From assembly GCF_037977055.1 (NCBI RefSeq), contig NZ_CP150274.1, positions 2,604,001 through 2,668,000 of the forward strand: DNA of 64,000 nt, given 5' to 3'. This document shows, piece by piece, positions 58,929 through 64,000 of this stretch. The stretch's first letter is position 1, and each line of letters starts with the position of its first letter. The position numbers and the translations under genes were made by a program. Origin of the DNA: Paenibacillus sp. FSL K6-1096. GTDB lineage: Bacteria > Bacillota > Bacilli > Paenibacillales > Paenibacillaceae. The notes below the pieces were generated by a model. The model searched no databases and was not told the DNA's origin. It saw only the letters and a program-made list of their open reading frames with translations.

Positions 58929-61631
58929 TTATTGGCCCGTCGTGGTTGCCGTGAAACGGGGCGGCTCTGCGAGCATGGACTGCTTATGTAGCTGTCTAAG
59001 CTGCCGGTAAATTTCATCCGCCTGCGGCAGAAAGGCAAAGCCTCGGTCATTATGCTGCGCTCCTTTGCTCTCTTCCCTGGCGGCCAGCAGGCGGTATTGC
59101 CGCAGCAGCTCCAGCCCCGCGGCCGCACTGTCTGCCGCTGTAGCTCTATCGCCTGCGGCTAGGCTGCGCTTGCCCTGGTCCAGCATTCCTTGCAGCGCTG
59201 ACACCCTGCGGGCGGCGTTGAACGGATCGGCCTGCTGGCTCCGGCGGACCCAGTAGAGCGCCTCCCCCGGATGCCCGCTCCGCAGATCATCTGCGGCAAG
59301 CTCCCATTGCAGGGCAGCATTGCGCGGAGAATACTTCAGGCTCCGCAGCAGCAGGTCTGTTCCCTGCTCTTCCGGAAGCAGCCGCGATAGAGCAATGGCT
59401 GCCTGCGGCTGTCTGGGATTCCACTTAAGCGATTGCTGTAATAATGCCGCTTGTGCAGCAGGCTGTGACTCATGGACCGCCTGCTTGAACAAGTCAGCTC
59501 CCCGCATCGCCCGGTAGGACAGCCCGCTGCACAGGATGGCTGCTCCGCAGAGGGCAAGGAGTGCTGCTTGTCTCGATTGGTGCTGCCAATTCCATAGCTG
59601 AACGGGGATCGAGCTGCGGGTGTGAGCGGTTCGCTTGGCCGGAACCGCAGAACCGGACGGGGAAGCACTGGATGAAGCATGATCATCCAAAGGTGCAGGT
59701 AGCGCACCCTCTGCTGCGGCGTTGAATCCCGGATAAGGAAGTGCGGATGGATCTGGAACCGGCGGGGTTGCTGGCGTCAACCGGCTGCGTTCCGTGGTCC
59801 GTGGAAGCCTGCCCGGGGCATCGGCCCGGCTGTTCTTCTCCGCCAATGCCCAGGCTGGCAGCAGCAACAGCAGCAGCCAGAACAGACCATAGCTCCAGTC
59901 GAAATCGACGGCGCTATGCAGAATCATTACCAGCAGCGGCGGCAGCAGCCGTGGCGAGGCCTTGGCGATCAGCCAGCCTGCGGCCAGCAGCAGCAGGAGG
60001 ATCACCATTAGACCGGCGACTCCCAGATTCAGCAGGGTGTCGAGGTACCCGCTGTGCACCTGGCTGCCGACATAGGGGCGGGACTGGGCGGACAGGTAGG
60101 CCTGCCGCCAGGTCTCGCCCCCGCGCCCCAGCCAGGGCGCCTCTGCCGCGAGCCTCCAGGCGTCGCGGTAGAACAGTCCGCGCGCGGCGGCTGTCGGGGA
60201 CGGCCCCGTGATCCGCGCGCGTACCAGCAGGAGGACGGCGCTGGCCGCCGCCGTCCAGCAAGCCGCCGCCAGTGCCAGCGCGGCGGCGCGGTCCCTGCCC
60301 GCCGCGCGGCCGCAGCGGCGGTACAGCCACAGGCCGGCCAGCACCGCGCCGGCCCAGAGCCCGGCCAGCGCCAGCAGGCCGGGCAACGGCTCTGCCGCCA
60401 GCCCGGCCCGGGCCAGCTGGCGGTAGAGCAGCGCCGCGGCGGCCACGGGCGCGGCGCCGTTCATGAGAAGCGGCACGAACAGGTGCCGCTTCGGGAGCAG
60501 GGCTGCGGCGCCGGCGGTAGCCGCAGCCAGCCACGCGCCGCGCGACTCGCTGAGGAGCAGCGCGGCGGCGTACGGGAACAGCGGCGAGAGACGCGCCGCT
60601 GTGAGCCATGGCGGGGCGGCAACGCGCCCCGCAGCCGGCCCGAAGCTATAAGCGGCCGCGAACAGCCGCTCCAGCAGATACACCGCCATCACCGCGCCCA
60701 GAGCATTGGGATACTCAAGCAGGCCCCCCAATCTTGCCCCAGTTGCACTGACCCCGGGGGACTCCGTATAGGCAACTGCATAAGGGAGCGGCAGAACGCC
60801 GCAGACGGCCAATAGCGCACTTAGGCTAATGAGCAGTCCGGTCAGATGCCAGAGCACAGCCAGCACAACCAGTCCCCGGCGGTCTCCCGCAGCAAGCACA
60901 GCGAATACCGTAAAGCTGCCATAGAATCCCCAGCGCAATAGCTCATTCAAGGTTCCCTGTGAGGAAATAGGAGCACCCAGCATATGGATAACGTACAGCA
61001 GAAAGATTACAAGGCAGCAGCCCGGCAATACCCAAGCCGTCCAGTGCCGTCCCAGACCGCGACTTCCACCATCACCCGGTATCCGCCCGTTCTTCCCCCT
61101 TACCTCATCAGCACCTGCAAGCTTGGCACCGCTCCCGGCCTCAACAGCACCTCCAAGCCTCGCACCGTTTCCGGTCTCATCAGCACCTCCAAGCACCGCA
61201 GTTCTCCCGACCTCTTCAACACCATCAAACATCGCACTGGTCCTGGCGTCATCAGCACATCCAAATACCGCTCCGTTCCCGCCCCCGCCAGTAACCAGCC
61301 GCTCCCCTCCGCTCAATCCGGCAACTTCTGTCTCTGCCGATGCACGCTCTATATTACCTTGCGCCCGCATATCCCCTTCCCTTGTACCTGACGCCTGAGC
61401 CCGACTCGCTGCCCTCCTGACGTCCTTCTTCCCGGACCATTCCCGCATCTGCCCTGCACTCACCAGTAACGCCACGCCTCCGCACCATGCAAACCATAGG
61501 GTCAGGAACCGATACATTTCCCCGGCGAAAAAGAACCCCCGAAGCGCACAAGCCCCCAGCAGCGCCGCAAACAACGCCAAGCCGCCCGCTATCGCAATCA
61601 ATCTAGTTCTCCGCCGCTCAGATCTGCTCAT
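58929..61631 (-). CDS. O-antigen ligase-like polytopic protein with TPR tail
   Basis: About 900 residues: two N-terminal TM helices, a cytoplasmic or surface loop with 12-residue repeats, a block of about twelve TM helices with the Wzy_C/WaaL core (SESRGAWLAA, then FYRDAWRLAAEAPWLGRGGETWRQAY and VHSGYLDTLLNLGVAGL), a linker rich in Pro/Ala/Ser, and a C-terminal TPR-like region (LLQQSLKWNPRQPQAAIALSRLL). Likely joins or polymerises lipid-linked polysaccharide. The frame opens further at 61856, but that extension lies in repeat array E, so I start at the ATG 61631; this is uncertain. Confidence 0.75.
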   Translation of the reverse strand: MSRSERRRTRLIAIAGGLALFAALLGACALRGFFFAGEMYRFLTLWFAWCGGVALLVSAGQMREWSGKKDVRRAASRAQASGTREGDMRAQGNIERASAETEVAGLSGGERLVTGGGGNGAVFGCADDARTSAMFDGVEEVGRTAVLGGADETGNGARLGGAVEAGSGAKLAGADEVRGKNGRIPGDGGSRGLGRHWTAWVLPGCCLVIFLLYVIHMLGAPISSQGTLNELLRWGFYGSFTVFAVLAAGDRRGLVVLAVLWHLTGLLISLSALLAVCGVLPLPYAVAYTESPGVSATGARLGGLLEYPNALGAVMAVYLLERLFAAAYSFGPAAGRVAAPPWLTAARLSPLFPYAAALLLSESRGAWLAAATAGAAALLPKRHLFVPLLMNGAAPVAAAALLYRQLARAGLAAEPLPGLLALAGLWAGAVLAGLWLYRRCGRAAGRDRAAALALAAACWTAAASAVLLLVRARITGPSPTAAARGLFYRDAWRLAAEAPWLGRGGETWRQAYLSAQSRPYVGSQVHSGYLDTLLNLGVAGLMVILLLLLAAGWLIAKASPRLLPPLLVMILHSAVDFDWSYGLFWLLLLLLPAWALAEKNSRADAPGRLPRTTERSRLTPATPPVPDPSALPYPGFNAAAEGALPAPLDDHASSSASPSGSAVPAKRTAHTRSSIPVQLWNWQHQSRQAALLALCGAAILCSGLSYRAMRGADLFKQAVHESQPAAQAALLQQSLKWNPRQPQAAIALSRLLPEEQGTDLLLRSLKYSPRNAALQWELAADDLRSGHPGEALYWVRRSQQADPFNAARRVSALQGMLDQGKRSLAAGDRATAADSAAAGLELLRQYRLLAAREESKGAQHNDRGFAFLPQADEIYRQLRQLHKQSMLAEPPRFTATTTGQ
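61111..61283. repeat. 36-bp minisatellite inside the O-antigen-ligase gene
   Basis: Nearly five head-to-tail units begin at 61111, 61147, 61183, 61219 and 61255. Each unit begins GCACCTCCAAGC or a variant and encodes 12 residues, so length changes would keep the reading frame. The encoded peptide is a Gly/Ala/acidic repeat in the first large loop. Confidence 0.85.
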
Positions 61632-61757
61632 CACATCCGCTATCTCCCATTCCTCTTGTTGCTTAACAGTCTGCCCATATTTCCCGCAAAACAGAAGATA
61701 GTGATGTATCAGCAGAAGTATGCTGTTGGCAGCGAGGGAGGGATGAAGGGGTATAAT

Positions 61758-61930
61758 TACACCTGATTTCGCCGAAAGGAGAGTATACGCGGAAATGAAG
61801 AGCACTAATACACCTAATCTCAGCAAAAACTGCCGTCCGCCGCTAACGAAGTGCATAAATACACTTGATTATCCGAAAAGGAGTCATGCGCGAAAAATGA
61901 AGTGCACTAATACCTCTGAACTCACCAAAA
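61758..61930. repeat. Palindrome array E, exact 51-bp period (4 units)
   Basis: TACACCTGATT-type cores begin at 61758, 61809, 61860 and 61911, three steps of exactly 51 bp. Shared parts include CACTAATAC before and GAAA/CAAAA after the core. Unit 3 is palindromic (AAGTG-N8-CACTT); the others are weaker. It overlaps the improbable N-terminal extension of the O-antigen-ligase frame. Confidence 0.75.
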
Positions 61931-61956
61931 TCGGATCGCACACACTCGCCGCTGCG

Positions 61957-62130
61957 CATTATGTTCACTTTTCCACATACATCCTCCCACTCGCCCCGCA
62001 CTCACCCATTTTATTCACCTTTCCGCACACATCCGCCCGCACACCCTCCCCCTGCCATATGTATCCGCTTTTCCCCATACATCTGCATCCGGCCCTCCCG
62101 CCTCCGCCGCTGCCCATTCTATCCCCCTCC
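61957..62130. repeat. Palindrome array F, about 50-bp period (4 units)
   Basis: Units are CATTATGTTCACTTTTCCAC and relatives. The TTCC core begins at 61971, 62021 and 62071, with a degenerate fourth unit near 62127. Arms are TATGT/ACATA in unit 1 and ATGTAT/ATACAT in unit 3. It follows array E directly; the plus strand is pyrimidine-rich. Confidence 0.65.
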
Positions 62131-62324
62131 ACGCCTCTCAAACTACCAAGTGGAAACGGCTTTGCCGTCCTTTTACAGGACGGTTCTGTTTCAGCGAGAA
62201 ATAGAAGGATAAGTTATGGTGTGAAACATATAAATGCTTATATTTACAAAAAACGGCCACCCCCCTAAGGAAGCAGCCGTCCTCTCATATCTTCTTATAT
62301 CCTTTCAATCACATAAACCCACCC
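62131..62324. other. Intergenic stretch with terminator, 5' of array F
   Basis: The part at 62165-62185 forms CCGTCC-N7-GGACGG. At 62248-62281 a minus-strand hairpin ACGGC...GCCGT with a run of T is the likely terminator of the methyltransferase gene. Confidence 0.6.
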
Positions 62325-63560
62325 CTACCCCTCCTGCCCGGAGGGCAGCAGGTCGGAGCAGGCGCGCTCCAGATAGGGCTTCGCGCCGAGAAAGTCGCGG
62401 AAGGCGCTGTACTCGCGCCACTTGGCGGCGTTGTCGCCGCTGTCGCTGCGGACGGCGCGGATCAGGATGTTCTTCGGCGTGTGCTCCATGTCGATGAACT
62501 CCAGCAGCTGGGTGCGGTAGCCCATCAGGTCCAGCAGCTTGGCCCGGATCGCGTCGGTGGCCAGGGCCGAGAAGCGTTCCTTCAGAATGCCGTGCGACAG
62601 CAGCGGATTCAGCACCTCGCTCTGCACCTGCGCGAACAGCTCATGCTGGCAGCAGGGCACGGACAGAATGACCGATGCGCCCCAGCGGACCGCCTTCTCC
62701 AGCGCGGCATCGGTGGCGGTATCGCAGGCATGGAGCGTAACCACCATGTCCACCTGCTCCAGCTCGTTATAGTCAGCGATATCGCCGACCAGGAAGCGCA
62801 GCCGGTCGTAGCCCAGCCGGGCCGCAAGCGCACTGCAATGCTCTATCACATCGGCCTTCAGGTCCAGGCCGACAATATGCAGCTCGCGCTGCTCACGGAC
62901 TGCCAGATAGTGATACAGCGCGAAGGTCAGGTACGATTTGCCGCAGCCGAAATCGACAATCGTCAGCGGACGCCCGGCCGGAAGATCACCCAGCACATCC
63001 TGAACCATCTCCAGGAAGCGGTTGATTTGGCGGAACTTATCATACTTCTTGGCCAGCACCTTGCCTTCGCTGTTCATGATGCCAAGCTCCACCAGGAACG
63101 GCACCGGCTCGCCTTCATCCAGCACGTACTGCTTGCGGCGGTTGTGGGCCAGGTCCGGCGTCTCCTGCTTGCTGGCGGATTTGGTCAGGATGGACACTTT
63201 ATATTTTTTGCTGATCAGCACCTGGTAGTCGGCAGCAGCGGTGCACAGCAGACCTTGGCGGAAGGTTACCCTGAACAGGTTCAGCAGCTCTTCTGCGGCA
63301 GTCTCTGCCGGAATATTGCGGTGTTCGACCTTCGGGCCGGTATAATACGCAAACTGGTAGTGCAGCTTGCCTTTTAGCATGACGGGCTTGATCTGCACTT
63401 TGCTGTAGGCGGCTTCGCCTTTGCTGCGCAGCTGGCTTAATGTTGCCGTAATCAGAGTACGGCCGGAGATCACTTGCTGGATCAGTTCCTTCAAAGCTTC
63501 CAAATAGGTACATCTCACTTTCGGGTTCAAGAATGGAGCACCATGTCTCCTGAATGTCAT
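62325..63560 (-). CDS. Class I SAM-dependent methyltransferase
   Basis: A 411-residue protein with an unannotated N-terminal half and a C-terminal Rossmann methyltransferase (motif I IVDFGCGKSYLTFALYHYLA, then VGLDLKADVIEHC, LVGDIADY and SVPCCQHEL). It belongs to the Methyltransf_32-like type with Cys-Cys-Gln-His after motif IV, often linked to RNA or small-molecule methylation. The substrate is unknown. The start ATG overlaps the upstream stop (TAATG), so the two genes are coupled. Confidence 0.85.
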   Translation of the reverse strand: MTFRRHGAPFLNPKVRCTYLEALKELIQQVISGRTLITATLSQLRSKGEAAYSKVQIKPVMLKGKLHYQFAYYTGPKVEHRNIPAETAAEELLNLFRVTFRQGLLCTAAADYQVLISKKYKVSILTKSASKQETPDLAHNRRKQYVLDEGEPVPFLVELGIMNSEGKVLAKKYDKFRQINRFLEMVQDVLGDLPAGRPLTIVDFGCGKSYLTFALYHYLAVREQRELHIVGLDLKADVIEHCSALAARLGYDRLRFLVGDIADYNELEQVDMVVTLHACDTATDAALEKAVRWGASVILSVPCCQHELFAQVQSEVLNPLLSHGILKERFSALATDAIRAKLLDLMGYRTQLLEFIDMEHTPKNILIRAVRSDSGDNAAKWREYSAFRDFLGAKPYLERACSDLLPSGQEG

Positions 63561-64000
63561 TATATTATAGCATTAACTGTAAGCCTGCTCCATTCCTCGC
63601 GCCCCTGCTCCACTTCTTCCAGGGGAAGTCCGCCTTCGGCCAGTCGCTCGGGGCTGACCTGCAGCAGACGCTCGTAGAACTCCCGGCCTTCCTCCGCCAC
63701 GGGCTCGCCCTGCTCCCAGAGCCGGTACAGGCTGTTCTCCGCTCTGGCGTAACTTCCTGCAGATTCGTGGTAAGCCAGCAGGAGACGTTCTGTCTTCGCC
63801 GGAAGGCGGTACGGCTCCACTTCCTTAAGCAGCTCATTGATCTCGTCAGTCATATTCATCAGCTCGCGGTCTGCCCCATGCAGATCCGCATACAGGAACA
63901 GGTGCAGGGAACGCATCGCCCGGAACAGGGCCTCATCCCGTTCTCCCTTTGCCGTGTAGATCCCGCCCTCTTCCTTCAGCAGCCGGGCTACTCCTTGCAG
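63560..64000 (-). CDS. Helical protein, N-terminus cut by window edge
   Basis: At least 146 residues of an all-helical protein without recognised domain. An internal ATG at 63916 exists, but the frame runs unbroken to the edge (LQGVARLLKEEGGIY...), so the true start is outside. It resembles DUF6483-style proteins in overall form, though I cannot confirm this. It overlaps the methyltransferase start by one base. Confidence 0.75.
   Translation of the reverse strand: MQGVARLLKEEGGIYTAKGERDEALFRAMRSLHLFLYADLHGADRELMNMTDEINELLKEVEPYRLPAKTERLLLAYHESAGSYARAENSLYRLWEQGEPVAEEGREFYERLLQVSPERLAEGGLPLEEVEQGREEWSRLTVNAII

Noticed and set aside
61632..61856. Extra 75 residues at the N-terminus of the O-antigen-ligase-like protein
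   Set aside because: The DNA belongs to repeat array E or its flank and shows no ribosome site; the ATG at 61631 is preferred.
61795..62268. 157-codon plus-strand frame through arrays E and F
   Set aside because: No ribosome site, composition driven by repeats, and the frame is explained by lack of stops in pyrimidine-rich DNA.

Overview
The window looks like chromosome from a moderately GC-rich, endospore-former-type Firmicute, most likely Paenibacillus. Three things point there. The order perR / ygzB / ygxA / rRNA operon / long trnD-like tRNA array matches Bacillus. The sigY-yxlCDEFG and gatCAB operons also match. Family-1 sugar ABC systems paired with YesN/AraC regulators are typical of Paenibacillus. 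No phage, transposase, CRISPR or plasmid genes are visible.

Layout. 1-9 kb: a truncated YesN-type response regulator, then a minus-strand nucleoside-uptake operon (nupNOPQ-like lipoprotein, ATPase and two permeases) running into a nucleoside hydrolase and an ADP-ribosylglycohydrolase. 8.4-20.4 kb: three AraC-type regulators, an oligosaccharide ABC transporter (two permeases, binding lipoprotein) and a GH2 beta-galactosidase. 20.4-34.6 kb: regulator/target pairs, each with a recognisable operator: MerR/aldo-keto reductase, TetR/carotenoid-type membrane protein, MarR, GntR/MFS with a Fur-box-like palindrome, TetR/two SDRs, TetR/SnoaL-like protein. Among them sits a stand-alone acetolactate synthase gene behind two T-box leaders in series. 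34.6-41.1 kb: 16S and 23S rRNA plus 16 tRNAs, all on the minus strand, with no 5S gene visible. 41.5-51.8 kb: ygxA, ygzB, a GH18 SH3-domain protein, perR, a DUF4097 protein, a GNAT enzyme and gatCAB. 51.9-58.5 kb: the sigY operon with a self-type ECF promoter, a hydrolase/thioredoxin-like/DedA operon, and an sdpR-sdpI pair. 58.9-64 kb: an O-antigen-ligase-like protein with an internal 36-bp minisatellite, a methyltransferase and a truncated gene.

The most unusual signal is intergenic. At four loci (about 771-900, 11616-11939, 58624-58793 and 61758-62130) there are series of short imperfect palindromes. Spacing is close to 51 bp (50-52) in most steps, with occasional steps of 58-65. Each locus uses its own sequence family, or two families side by side (six families in all), so the shared property is the geometry and not the sequence. 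Fifty-one bp is about five helical turns. I know of no named element that fits this.

Where a Shine-Dalgarno sequence contradicted the longest reading frame I moved the start. This affects nupP, both sugar permeases, lacZ, the GntR gene, ilvB, ygxA, ygzB, the GH18 gene, perR, gatB, yxlF, sigY, the MBL gene and the O-antigen-ligase gene. Functions come from motif and context reading only; no searches were run.
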